Source: Gammaproteobacteria bacterium (GTDB lineage: Bacteria > Pseudomonadota > Gammaproteobacteria > Steroidobacterales > SZUA-146). From it: a stretch of 7,396 nt of DNA. The stretch is from NCBI GenBank assembly GCA_003228965.1, contig QIGP01000393.1:1-7396 (forward strand), in the 5' to 3' direction. Below are positions 1 through 6,146 of the stretch, piece after piece. The translations under genes were made by a program, and so were the position numbers. Position 1 is the stretch's first letter. Every line of letters starts with the position of its first letter. The notes beneath the pieces are model-generated. The model was not told the DNA's origin. It did no database searches and saw only the letters and a list, made by a program, of their open reading frames with translations.

Positions 1-1017
1 CCCGTCACCAAGCGGCCCTCCTGAGCGTTGCGCCAGCGTCGCATGCATTTGCGCTACAATCGCAAGCGCAATTTCTTCGGGTAGTGCTGCACCAATATCC
101 AGGCCGGCCGGACCGTGTAGCCGTGGTTCGAGGGCGAGTCCGGCTTTTTCGAGCAACATATCGCGCCGGGTTGCCGGGCCCAGCAGACCAATGTAGGCAA
201 TGGGTTCTGCGTGCAGCTTGGCAAGCCAGGCGCTGTCGCGTTCCACGTGGTGAGTCATTATTACCGCGGCCTGAAAAGGGCCGTGCAAACCGACATCAAC
301 GTTCTCAGGAACGCTACAGAGCAGTCTTGCGGCCAGGGGAAAATAGTCGGCGTTCAGATACGCAGGTCTAGGATCGGTAACCACTACCTGCCACCCCAAA
401 GTAGCCGCGAGTTGCACTAACGGAATGGCGTCAGGTCCTGCTCCGCATACCAACAAGCGCTTAAGAGGGCTAACGGGAATGGCGAGCGTTGTAGTGTCGC
501 CTTCAACCAAAGTCGGAGCGCTGCGCAGCGACGCTTCGAATTTCGGCGAGGCGGCTTCCACGGCATGCACTTCGACGCGATAGTCTCCAATTAGAGATTC
601 AGGTAGTGCCTCAATCACCTTGTGCAAAGTACAAGGGCGGCCTGCTTGAAAAGCGGAACGTAGCGCGTTTAAACCGCCGAAGCTGTCATTGGCAGATACG
701 CGTTCAAGCAAAACTTCAATGCGTCCGCCGCAGCCTAAACCCAGGCCCCACATCGAGGCGGCTTCTTCCTGGCTCAAGTCGTAAACCACTACTACTGACG
801 TGCCGTGTTCAAACACGCGTTCCGCATGGGACTTAAGGTCGTCTTCGAGACAGCCTCCGCTGACCAGGCCAGAGGTCTTCATGTTGCCGTCAATTAACAT
901 CATTGCACCGGCTTTGCGATAGCTTGCGCCCTGCGTTCGTATCACAGTAGCAAGTACCAGTGACTCTGTCGGGCAGGCATCCAGAAATGTGAAGAGAGCG
1001 CTGAGTCCAAGTTGCAT
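1..1017 (-). CDS. XdhC/CoxI-family molybdenum cofactor chaperone, 3' end beyond window
   Basis: The minus strand is open from an ATG at 1017 to the window edge (339 codons, no stop), so only the C-terminal tail is missing. The family binds and helps sulfurate molybdenum cofactor and deliver it to xanthine dehydrogenase or CO dehydrogenase type molybdoenzymes in the cytoplasm. Seen here: an N-terminal XdhC/CoxI region with the SGGCLE motif (Cys56) and GLGCGG motif (Cys96), then a Rossmann-type C-terminal domain from about residue 186 with GAGPDAIPL (192-200), MTHH (254-257), YIGLLGP (275-281) and PEEIALAI (313-320). The sequence RSGGPL near the edge resembles the usual end of the family, so few residues are probably missing. 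A weak GGAA Shine-Dalgarno lies 7 nt before the ATG. No molybdoenzyme subunit is in the window; one may lie to the left. The family call is secure; the client enzyme is unknown. Confidence 0.9.
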   Translation of the reverse strand, partial: MQLGLSALFTFLDACPTESLVLATVIRTQGASYRKAGAMMLIDGNMKTSGLVSGGCLEDDLKSHAERVFEHGTSVVVVYDLSQEEAASMWGLGLGCGGRIEVLLERVSANDSFGGLNALRSAFQAGRPCTLHKVIEALPESLIGDYRVEVHAVEAASPKFEASLRSAPTLVEGDTTTLAIPVSPLKRLLVCGAGPDAIPLVQLAATLGWQVVVTDPRPAYLNADYFPLAARLLCSVPENVDVGLHGPFQAAVIMTHHVERDSAWLAKLHAEPIAYIGLLGPATRRDMLLEKAGLALEPRLHGPAGLDIGAALPEEIALAIVAQMHATLAQRSGGPLGDG

Positions 1018-1050
1018 TGGGTCGTTCCGCGTTGATAAAAAAGTGAGCGA

Positions 1051-1056
1051 ATTATA
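1051..1056 (-). promoter_or_regulatory. Candidate -10 box for the XdhC-family gene
   Basis: Read on the minus strand this is a perfect TATAAT hexamer. It would start transcription near 1045, leaving a leader of about 28 nt before the ATG at 1017. The -35 is poor: TTCACT at 1077-1072 lies 15 bp upstream and matches consensus at 4 of 6 positions. Assignment rests mainly on the -10 box and its position. Confidence 0.4.
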
Positions 1057-1084
1057 ACTAGTTTTTATGGGAGTGAAGGCCGGT

Positions 1085-1113
1085 TTCACAATTGTTTGAC
1101 CAATCCATATATA
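1085..1113 (+). promoter_or_regulatory. Candidate sigma70-type promoter for folE
   Basis: A TTCACA hexamer (1085-1090, 5 of 6 to TTGACA) is followed after 17 bp by TATATA (1108-1113, 4 of 6 to TATAAT). An overlapping TATACT at 1110-1115 is a better -10 but has 19-bp spacing. Transcription would begin near 1120, about 40 nt before the folE start. It is back to back with the candidate promoter of the divergent XdhC-family gene. Confidence 0.4.
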
Positions 1114-1159
1114 CTTTAGGCTTGTATGTGATGTACGGACGTCACTTTGGAGAGTTAAA

Positions 1160-1714
1160 ATGTCTACCGAAAAACTTGCACAGTACTATCAGGGGATTTT
1201 GGGGTTGGTCGGCGAAGATCCCGCAAGAGAGGGTTTGGTTGATACCCCTAATCGTGCTGCCAAAGCGATGAAATATCTCACAAAGGGCTATGCCGAGAAT
1301 CTTGGTGACATTGTAAACAACGCCGTGTTCGCTTCGCCTTCCGAAGATATGGTGTTGGTGCGTAACATCGAGATGTATTCTTTGTGTGAACACCATTTAC
1401 TACCGTTTCACGGGCATTGCCACATTGGTTACGTGCCGAGCGGTAAAGTGCTTGGATTGTCCAAGTTTGCGCGAATTGTCGAAATGTATGCACGTCGACT
1501 GCAAATCCAGGAGAATTTCACACGCGAAATCGCACTCGCCGTGCAGCAAGTCACAGAAGCCAGAGGAGTTGGTGTTGTGGTCGAGGCGCGCCACATGTGC
1601 ATGATGATGCGTGGCGTAGAAAAGCAAGATTCCATGATGCGTACTTCGGCGCTGTTAGGCAGCATTCGTGAAAGCCATAAGACGCGGCACGAGTTCCTGA
1701 CACTAATCCAATAG
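1160..1714 (+). CDS. folE: GTP cyclohydrolase I (FolE)
   Basis: Cytoplasmic zinc enzyme that converts GTP to 7,8-dihydroneopterin triphosphate and formate, the first step of tetrahydrofolate synthesis and also the entry to 7-deazapurine (queuosine) synthesis. The 184-residue protein is short at the N-terminus compared with the E. coli enzyme (about 220 residues) but close to the length of Bacillus-type enzymes. The [12 protein letters not shown] signature (74-85) supplies zinc ligands Cys76 and His79 and catalytic His78. The second signature, around 143-157, has His145, the third zinc ligand Cys147 and the conserved [17 protein letters not shown] (19-26) and TPNRAAKA (29-36) are typical of the family N-terminus. 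The ATG follows GGAGAG (1149-1154) with 5-nt spacing. It appears monocistronic, since a repeat-rich gap separates it from gcdH. All catalytic residues are present. Confidence 0.97.
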   Translation: MSTEKLAQYYQGILGLVGEDPAREGLVDTPNRAAKAMKYLTKGYAENLGDIVNNAVFASPSEDMVLVRNIEMYSLCEHHLLPFHGHCHIGYVPSGKVLGLSKFARIVEMYARRLQIQENFTREIALAVQQVTEARGVGVVVEARHMCMMMRGVEKQDSMMRTSALLGSIRESHKTRHEFLTLIQ

Positions 1715-1837
1715 TCGTTCTTGAAGCGCACGGTAGCGTGCTGCGTTAGCCAGGTTTCACCAGCACAGCTAGACAATTTCATTTTTCCCGTCCGCAAGCT
1801 CCTCATGGGTGCGAACTATCAGCATAGATGACGGTTC

Positions 1838-1868
1838 GTGTCGATTTATGAACCTGCAGTGTCGATTT
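1838..1868 (+). repeat. Direct repeat GTGTCGATTT x2
   Basis: Identical 10-bp copies occupy 1838-1847 and 1859-1868. The 21-bp start-to-start distance is two helical turns, as expected for a protein binding the same face of DNA twice. The first copy sits inside the spacer of the GGTTC/GAACC inverted repeat (1833-1854). Confidence 0.5.
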
Positions 1869-1921
1869 GGCGCAATACAGCTCATTGCACGTTTTCCCCC
1901 ATTATTTCCTGATTAGGTCTG

Positions 1922-1936
1922 TGCCATCTGATGGCA
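1922..1936. repeat. Palindrome TGCCATC-T-GATGGCA upstream of gcdH
   Basis: Perfect 7-bp arms surround a single central base, 74 bp before the gcdH ATG. The dyad is the size and shape of a typical dimeric repressor or activator site. There is no T-run after it, so it is not a terminator. An operator role is inferred. Confidence 0.5.
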
Positions 1937-1969
1937 ATGACTGTTAAACTTCGCCTGGAAATACATGCA

Positions 1970-1987
1970 GGCCGACTATGTTCGGCC
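1970..1987 (+). repeat. Short hairpin before the gcdH ribosome binding site
   Basis: GGCCGA (1970-1975) can pair with TCGGCC (1982-1987) across a 6-nt loop, ending 10 nt before the Shine-Dalgarno sequence. In mRNA it would be a 6-bp GC-rich stem in the leader of gcdH. It could affect ribosome access or mRNA stability, or be incidental. Confidence 0.35.
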
Positions 1988-1997
1988 CCCGAAACCC

Positions 1998-2002
1998 GGA
2001 GA
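1998..2002 (+). promoter_or_regulatory. Ribosome binding site that sets the gcdH start
   Basis: GGAGA lies 7 nt before the ATG at 2010. An upstream in-frame ATG at 1965 would add 15 residues with no family counterpart and lacks a good Shine-Dalgarno sequence, so 2010 is preferred. Confidence 0.75.
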
Positions 2003-2009
2003 TTTATCC

Positions 2010-3191
2010 ATGAGCACCTCACTGCCCCCATTCCATTGGGAAGATCCTCTCAACCTGCAGGGCTCTCTAAGTGAAGATGAGACCATTGTGATGGAGAGCG
2101 CGAGAGACTACTGTCAGTCAAAGTTACAGACACGCGTACTTGAGGCAAACCGTAACGAAGTATTTGACCGCGACATTATGCATGAGTTGGGTGAGCTTGG
2201 AATGCTCGGAGCCACCATCGACGGTTACGGCTGCGCTGGACTCAACTATGTTAGCTACGGCCTGATTGCGCGTGAAGTCGAGCGCGTTGACTCAGGCTAT
2301 CGTTCGGCCATGAGTGTTCAGTCGTCACTAGTTATGCACCCGATTAACGCCTACGGCTCAGAAGCGCAGCGCGAAAAGTATTTGCCGAAGCTTGCTGTAG
2401 GCGAGTGGGTAGGTTGTTTTGGACTTACCGAACCCAATTCGGGTTCAGACCCTTCGAGCATGCAAACAAGGGCTAAATCTATTGACGGTGGTTACAAGCT
2501 AACCGGCAGCAAAACGTGGATTACCAATTCACCCATAGCCGACGTGTTTGTCGTCTGGGCAAAGACTGACGACGGCGTGATTCGGGGGTTTGTTCTTGAG
2601 CGCGGTATGGCCGGTCTAAGCGCACCAAGAATCGAAGGCAAGTTTTCGTTGCGTGCGTCAATCACCGGTGAAATTGTTATGGATGGCGTGGAAGTCTCTG
2701 AAGATCAGCTATTGCCTGGTGCCCGAGGCCTCGGTGGACCATTCGGCTGTCTTAACTCTGCACGCTACGGAATTGCGTGGGGTGCGTTAGGCGCGGCAGA
2801 ATTTTGCTGGCACGCGGCACGGCGTTACAGCCTTGAGCGTGAGCAGTTTGGCCGACCTTTGGCCGCCACACAATTGATCCAGAAAAAACTTGCGGATATG
2901 CAAACCGAAATTACACTTGGGCTTCACTCGTGTTTGCAGGCCGGTCGCCTTAAAGATGCCGGGACACTAAACCCAACGGCTATCTCGCTAATCAAACGCA
3001 ACAGCTGTGGCAAAGCTCTGGAAATTGCACGCGCAGCTCGCGACATGCACGGCGCTAACGGTGTAGCGGATGAATACCACGTGGTTCGTCACATGATGAA
3101 TCTTGAAGCTGTGAATACTTACGAAGGCACTCACGACATTCACGCGTTGATATTGGGTCGAGCGCAAACCGGACTACAGGCTTTTAGCTAA
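2010..3191 (+). CDS. gcdH: Glutaryl-CoA dehydrogenase (GcdH)
   Basis: FAD-dependent acyl-CoA dehydrogenase family enzyme that oxidises and decarboxylates glutaryl-CoA to crotonyl-CoA and CO2 in lysine, hydroxylysine and tryptophan catabolism, passing electrons to electron-transfer flavoprotein. From the chosen start it has 393 residues, the usual length. The N-terminal helical domain carries [17 protein letters not shown] (83-99); Glu91, Arg98 and Ser102 correspond to human Glu87, Arg94 and Ser98, the pocket around the glutaryl carboxylate, which separates it from ordinary acyl-CoA dehydrogenases. The middle domain has [14 protein letters not shown] (135-148) and KTWITNSP (168-175) for flavin and substrate binding. 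The C-terminal domain has [20 protein letters not shown] (277-296) and the catalytic base Glu372 in NTYEGTHD. It is probably transcribed alone, from a promoter in the repeat-rich region upstream to the hairpin terminator downstream. No pathway partners are in the window. Confidence 0.96.
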   Translation: MSTSLPPFHWEDPLNLQGSLSEDETIVMESARDYCQSKLQTRVLEANRNEVFDRDIMHELGELGMLGATIDGYGCAGLNYVSYGLIAREVERVDSGYRSAMSVQSSLVMHPINAYGSEAQREKYLPKLAVGEWVGCFGLTEPNSGSDPSSMQTRAKSIDGGYKLTGSKTWITNSPIADVFVVWAKTDDGVIRGFVLERGMAGLSAPRIEGKFSLRASITGEIVMDGVEVSEDQLLPGARGLGGPFGCLNSARYGIAWGALGAAEFCWHAARRYSLEREQFGRPLAATQLIQKKLADMQTEITLGLHSCLQAGRLKDAGTLNPTAISLIKRNSCGKALEIARAARDMHGANGVADEYHVVRHMMNLEAVNTYEGTHDIHALILGRAQTGLQAFS

Positions 3192-3203
3192 AGCTTAAAA
3201 AAC

Positions 3204-3253
3204 GACATAAAAAAAGCGTATAGCGAATTATCGCTATACGCTTTTTTTATGTC
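3204..3253. terminator. Bidirectional intrinsic terminator between convergent genes
   Basis: A perfect 23-bp inverted repeat (3204-3226 and 3231-3253) closes on a 4-nt ATTA loop. The core stem AGCGTATAGCGA is flanked by seven As on the left and seven Ts on the right, so a U-tract follows the stem on either strand. It lies 12 nt after the gcdH stop and 14 nt after the aldolase stop on the other strand, and so can end both transcripts. Confidence 0.92.
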
Positions 3254-3267
3254 TGAAGATTAGTCCG

Positions 3268-4161
3268 TCAGGTTTTCGAAGCCTGGAAAATACTTTCGAT
3301 TGACGCGTCCATCATGCTGTCAAATTCCTGCGCGCTCTGTGAGACGTTCAGACCTTCAGAAAGCGCCCGGGAAAAACTGGCGATCATGCCTTTGTTGGCG
3401 CTAAGTCGGGTATTTGCTTCCTCTCGAGTGTAGCCACCGGACAGCGCAACCACGCGTAACACTCGCGGGTGACTGACGCAGGCGTTATACAATCCCGTTT
3501 TTTCAGGTAGCGTGAGTTTCAGCATGACGTTTTCGTCATCGTTTAGCGTGTCAAGGTGTTTGACGAGTGTGCTCTGCAAAAAGTCTTCAGCGGAAGCTTT
3601 ATCGGGGCTGTGAATGTCCACTTCCGGTTCGATGATCGGTACTAGTCCAGCTGCGCAAATTTGGCTACCCACTTCGAATTGCTGCGCCACTAATGCGTGT
3701 ACGCCTTCGGCGTTGGCTTCTGTGATGACGGAGCGCATTTTCGTGCCGAAGATACCTTTGTTTTTTGCTTTGGTCAGTAGCTCGTCGAGCGCAGGCATAG
3801 GCTTCATGATCTGGACGCCGTTGACAACGTCTTCCAGACCTTTGTCGACTTTCAGGAAAGGTATCACTTGTTTTACGTTCCACAGATAGTCGGCGGTGTC
3901 CCGGTCGTCTACTGTTCGATCCATAGTCATTTCGAACAAGATGGCGCCCAGTATTCTCGAGCCTGTGAAACTCTGGCTCATCATGATGCGAGAGCGCATC
4001 GCATGCACCATGTCGAACATTTCATGATCGTTGCTGTAGCTGTCTTCATTGACACCGTACAGTCGCAGTGCCTTGGGCGTGCTGCCACCACTTTGATCCA
4101 GTGCGGCAATAAAGCCGTTGTTGGAGCGAATTTTTTCTAGTTGTTGATCGAATGTGCTCAC
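3268..4161 (-). CDS. Fructose-bisphosphate aldolase, class I
   Basis: Metal-independent, Schiff-base aldolase that interconverts fructose 1,6-bisphosphate with dihydroxyacetone phosphate and glyceraldehyde 3-phosphate in glycolysis and gluconeogenesis. The 297-residue protein matches the short bacterial class I form (about 295 residues, as in Staphylococcus). Motifs along the TIM barrel: ALDQSGGSTPKAL (20-32), FLKVDKGL (102-109), TKMRSVI (140-146), VPIIEPEVDI (174-183), VMLKLTLPEK (212-221) with Lys215 the expected Schiff-base lysine, and ALSGGYTREEAN (239-250) for phosphate binding. The start is GTG at 4161, with GAGGAA (4172-4167) 5 nt upstream; an in-frame ATG at 4269 would add 36 residues unlike the family. 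The TGA stop is 14 nt from the shared terminator. It appears monocistronic. The product is secure; a gene symbol is left blank because names for this class vary. Confidence 0.94.
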   Translation of the reverse strand: MSTFDQQLEKIRSNNGFIAALDQSGGSTPKALRLYGVNEDSYSNDHEMFDMVHAMRSRIMMSQSFTGSRILGAILFEMTMDRTVDDRDTADYLWNVKQVIPFLKVDKGLEDVVNGVQIMKPMPALDELLTKAKNKGIFGTKMRSVITEANAEGVHALVAQQFEVGSQICAAGLVPIIEPEVDIHSPDKASAEDFLQSTLVKHLDTLNDDENVMLKLTLPEKTGLYNACVSHPRVLRVVALSGGYTREEANTRLSANKGMIASFSRALSEGLNVSQSAQEFDSMMDASIESIFQASKT

Positions 4162-4176
4162 GAAAATTCCTCGAGT

Positions 4177-4193
4177 TGTCGATTGATGTCGAT
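4177..4193 (+). repeat. Tandem TGTCGAT x2 in the aldolase leader
   Basis: Copies at 4177-4183 and 4187-4193 are 10 bp apart, one helical turn. They lie just upstream of the aldolase ribosome binding site and downstream of its candidate promoter, where a bound protein could block transcription. The same 7-mer occurs twice upstream of gcdH. Confidence 0.4.
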
Positions 4194-4264
4194 GATGATT
4201 TCCGAAGATCCGAATCTCAAGGATTAACGTGCTTGATGCCCGGCCGCCGGCTGCCAATCCCCTG

Positions 4265-4273
4265 ATCATATCA
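4265..4273 (-). promoter_or_regulatory. Candidate extended -10 promoter for the aldolase gene
   Basis: Read on the minus strand this is TGATATGAT, a TGn extension plus a -10 hexamer matching TATAAT at 5 of 6 positions. No good -35 is visible, which extended -10 promoters can tolerate. Transcription would begin near 4258, giving a leader of about 97 nt. The box overlaps a small dyad, CTGAT-CAT-ATCAG (4262-4274). An alternative is TTGAGA (4220-4215) with CATCAT 17 bp further on. Confidence 0.35.
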
Positions 4274-4479
4274 GTTTCGTTAGAAAGGAGTCTTGTTCAC
4301 TGGTCCCGTTTTCGCCTTAAGAGTGGCTTTGAGGCTCTGGATAGGCAGGTGCGTCGATCTGGCCATAGTTGTGGTGTGCCTGAGAACACAATTTTTCGTC
4401 TTTTCAGTTATTTGAGTGGCAGCAAGGGTGAAGTAGAGGAAGGACAAACAGGGTCGATTTCAGGCAGGGGTTGCCGGAG

Positions 4480-4492
4480 AATTCGCCGAATT
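4480..4492. repeat. Palindrome AATTCG-C-CGAATT upstream of the M48 protease gene
   Basis: Perfect 6-bp arms surround one central base, immediately left of the AT-rich stretch that probably contains the protease promoter. It could be an operator; no regulator is identifiable. Confidence 0.35.
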
Positions 4493-4597
4493 TGTACGCG
4501 TTCTTTAATTATAACTTGTTCTTAAACAAAGCATCTTTATCTACCGCATTGTCACGCAGCCGTTGTATGATCAAGGCTATCAGGGAAACTTATACGT

Positions 4598-4604
4598 TAA
4601 GGAG
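4598..4604 (+). promoter_or_regulatory. Strong ribosome binding site of the M48 protease gene
   Basis: TAAGGAG is nearly the full anti-16S complement. A GTG at 4604 begins with the last base of this site and so cannot be the start it serves. GTG at 4610 (5-nt spacing) and GTG at 4613 (8 nt) are both acceptable, leaving the start uncertain by one codon. Confidence 0.7.
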
Positions 4605-4609
4605 TGCTG

Positions 4610-6145
4610 GTGGTGAATGAATGCAGCATTGAAAAAACAGTGGGTCTGACCCGAAAGCATAAACGTGCAGTACTTTGCGGTGAGGCACGTTCTGCCGCGC
4701 GCCTGGGACTTGTCGCGCTACTGCTTGTTCTGTCAGGGGCCTGTGCGTCCAATCCGGCTACCGGCGGTGCCGACTTTGTCATGATGTCGGAAGAGAAAGA
4801 GATTGAAATGGGGCAGGACATGCATCCCCAAATTATGTCCCAATATCGAGCCTACCCCGATGCCGAATTACAAGAATACGTTAACCGCATAGGCCAAACG
4901 CTAGCGGCCAACAGTGATCGACCTGATATTGATTACACGTTTACCGTTTTAGACAGTGACGAGGTGAATGCTTTCGCCACGCCGGGCGGTTACGTTTACA
5001 TATCGCGTGGTCTGATTGTCTACCTAAACTCCGAAGCCGAACTCGCCGCCGTATTAAGCCATGAAATTGGACACATTACGGCCCGTCACGCGGTGCGGCA
5101 GGGCGCGCGCAGCAAAGTACTCGATGTGGTAGGAGGTATAGCCGGTATTGTTGCGGGTGAGGCCGGAAGTGCGCTCAGTAACTACGTTGGAGGCGCCTTA
5201 ATCAACGGTTACGGTCGCGACCTGGAACTCGAAGCGGATCGGGAGGGCGCCGAGTATCTGGTGCGCGCCGGATACGGTTCCGAGCCCATGATTGACGTTG
5301 TGAGAATTTTGAAGAATCAGGAACTGTTTGAAATTACCCGGGCCAAGGAGGAAGGGCGTGAACCTCGGGTCTATCACGGTATTTTCTCTACGCACCCGGA
5401 CAACGATACGCGTCTTCGCGAAGTGGTTGAGGCCGCCAATAAAATTGATGGCCGTACGGTCACAGATGCGGCTAACCGCAGTGAGTTTTTGACTCGAATC
5501 GACGGCATGATCTACGGCAAGGTTGGCGCCGGAGGCGTTATTTCGGAGGGCGAGTTCCGCCACGCCAAATACGGTATCGGCATGCGTTTCCCCAAAGGCT
5601 GGTCGCTTGGCAGCAACCGTGGACGCATTGAGAGTATTTCGCCTGACCGGAAATCAATCCTTATTCTTACACGCCAGCCGCTCAAGGAGACGGTGAGTCC
5701 TTTAACCATTTTAACCGATCGCATTGGTGTCAAAGACCTGCGCGAGAAGAAGACATTGAACGTTAACAACGTGCAGGGCTATACGGCACTGGCTCCCAGG
5801 GCCAACTCGCCGTTTGGCAAACGTCCTGTTCGCTACGCCGTGTTTACCGACGATACGTACGCTTACGTTATTGCGGGTGCGAACGCTGAAGACAGTGCTC
5901 AAAGACGGGATAATTATCGCATAGTAAGCTCTATGAAGAGTTTTCGTAAGCTCGACGCGCGTGGGAGACGCTCGGCTGAAACGCCCTCTATAACAATCGT
6001 TGAAGCGAACGCTGGCACGACTATGAAACGACTGGCATCGGCTTCGCCTCTAACGTTATATGCGGAAGCGCAGTTGCGTCTGCTGAACGACTTTTATCCT
6101 TCGGGCGAGCCGCAACCCGGTCAGAAAGTGAAGATTATTGACTAA
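4610..6145 (+). CDS. M48-family zinc metalloprotease, predicted lipoprotein with C-terminal accessory regions
   Basis: Predicted periplasm-facing lipoprotein peptidase of the BepA/LoiP-like M48 group, whose known members act in outer-membrane protein quality control. With GTG 4610 as residue 1 (511 residues): a long basic N-region, a hydrophobic stretch (about 33-42) and a relaxed lipobox LSGAC with Cys45; an M48 domain with DEVNAFATPGGYVYI, zinc motif HEIGH (151-155) followed by ITARHAVRQ, and the third-ligand motif ELEAD (206-210, Glu206); HGIFSTHPDNDTR (256-268), typical of the M48 domain end. Residues about 314-448 read like a PsbP/Mog1-type domain (YGIGMRFPKGW, then SSMKSFRKL). Residues about 460-511 resemble a degenerate LysM unit ending PGQKVKIID. 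E. coli BepA instead carries TPRs after the protease; here the TPRs are in the next gene, one base downstream. The catalytic site is intact. The protease call is secure; the extra domains and substrate are inference. Confidence 0.92.
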   Translation: MVNECSIEKTVGLTRKHKRAVLCGEARSAARLGLVALLLVLSGACASNPATGGADFVMMSEEKEIEMGQDMHPQIMSQYRAYPDAELQEYVNRIGQTLAANSDRPDIDYTFTVLDSDEVNAFATPGGYVYISRGLIVYLNSEAELAAVLSHEIGHITARHAVRQGARSKVLDVVGGIAGIVAGEAGSALSNYVGGALINGYGRDLELEADREGAEYLVRAGYGSEPMIDVVRILKNQELFEITRAKEEGREPRVYHGIFSTHPDNDTRLREVVEAANKIDGRTVTDAANRSEFLTRIDGMIYGKVGAGGVISEGEFRHAKYGIGMRFPKGWSLGSNRGRIESISPDRKSILILTRQPLKETVSPLTILTDRIGVKDLREKKTLNVNNVQGYTALAPRANSPFGKRPVRYAVFTDDTYAYVIAGANAEDSAQRRDNYRIVSSMKSFRKLDARGRRSAETPSITIVEANAGTTMKRLASASPLTLYAEAQLRLLNDFYPSGEPQPGQKVKIID

Positions 6146-6146
6146 C

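Larger units (their letters stand above)
1715..2009. promoter_or_regulatory. Intergenic region between folE and gcdH with clustered repeats
   Basis: No credible gene lies here. The stretch holds a weak 5-bp hairpin after folE (1728-1741), an inverted repeat GGTTC-N12-GAACC (1833-1854), two direct copies of GTGTCGATTT, an inverted repeat GCAAT-N7-ATTGC (1872-1888), a 15-bp palindrome (1922-1936) and a short hairpin just ahead of the gcdH ribosome binding site (1970-1987). No convincing -35/-10 pair was found; TTGCAC at 1885-1890 is a possible -35 without a good -10. The clustering suggests an operator region for gcdH, but the regulator is not known. Confidence 0.4.
4162..4609. promoter_or_regulatory. 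448-bp intergenic region between divergent aldolase and M48 protease genes
   Basis: No recognisable gene or structured RNA was seen. An open frame at 4229-4525 (plus) has an arginine- and serine-rich product resembling no known family and no Shine-Dalgarno sequence. The left part holds the aldolase leader with two TGTCGAT copies 10 bp apart and an extended -10 candidate on the minus strand. The right part holds a 13-bp dyad (4480-4492), an AT-rich stretch (4501-4543) likely to include the protease promoter although no clean hexamer pair could be fixed, and a strong Shine-Dalgarno sequence at 4598-4604. GTCGAT also occurs at 4353-4358 and 4453-4458. Confidence 0.5.

Noticed and set aside
84..836. 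Three plus-strand open frames (84-371, 211-420, 606-836)
   Set aside because: They lie opposite the XdhC-family gene, which has clear family motifs throughout; their products are arginine-rich and resemble nothing.
1728..1741. Hairpin GCACG-GTAG-CGTGC just after folE as a terminator
   Set aside because: Only five base pairs and no T-run follows it; evidence for termination is too weak.
1142..1806. Minus-strand and alternate-frame open frames over folE
   Set aside because: FolE has every catalytic residue and a good ribosome binding site in the plus frame; the others are shadows.
1965..2009. Upstream ATG at 1965 as the gcdH start
   Set aside because: The 15 extra residues have no family counterpart and would include the hairpin and ribosome binding site; ATG 2010 has GGAGA at proper spacing.
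4162..4269. ATG at 4269 (minus) as the aldolase start
   Set aside because: It would add 36 residues unlike class I aldolases; GTG 4161 has GAGGAA at 5 nt and gives the usual length.
4355..4395. Faint resemblance to 5S rRNA or another structured RNA
   Set aside because: Only a short stretch is similar; the conserved 5S core that should follow is absent.
4229..4525. Plus-strand open frame of 98 codons between the aldolase and protease genes
   Set aside because: No ribosome binding site, no recognisable domain, unlikely composition, and it overlaps the aldolase promoter region.
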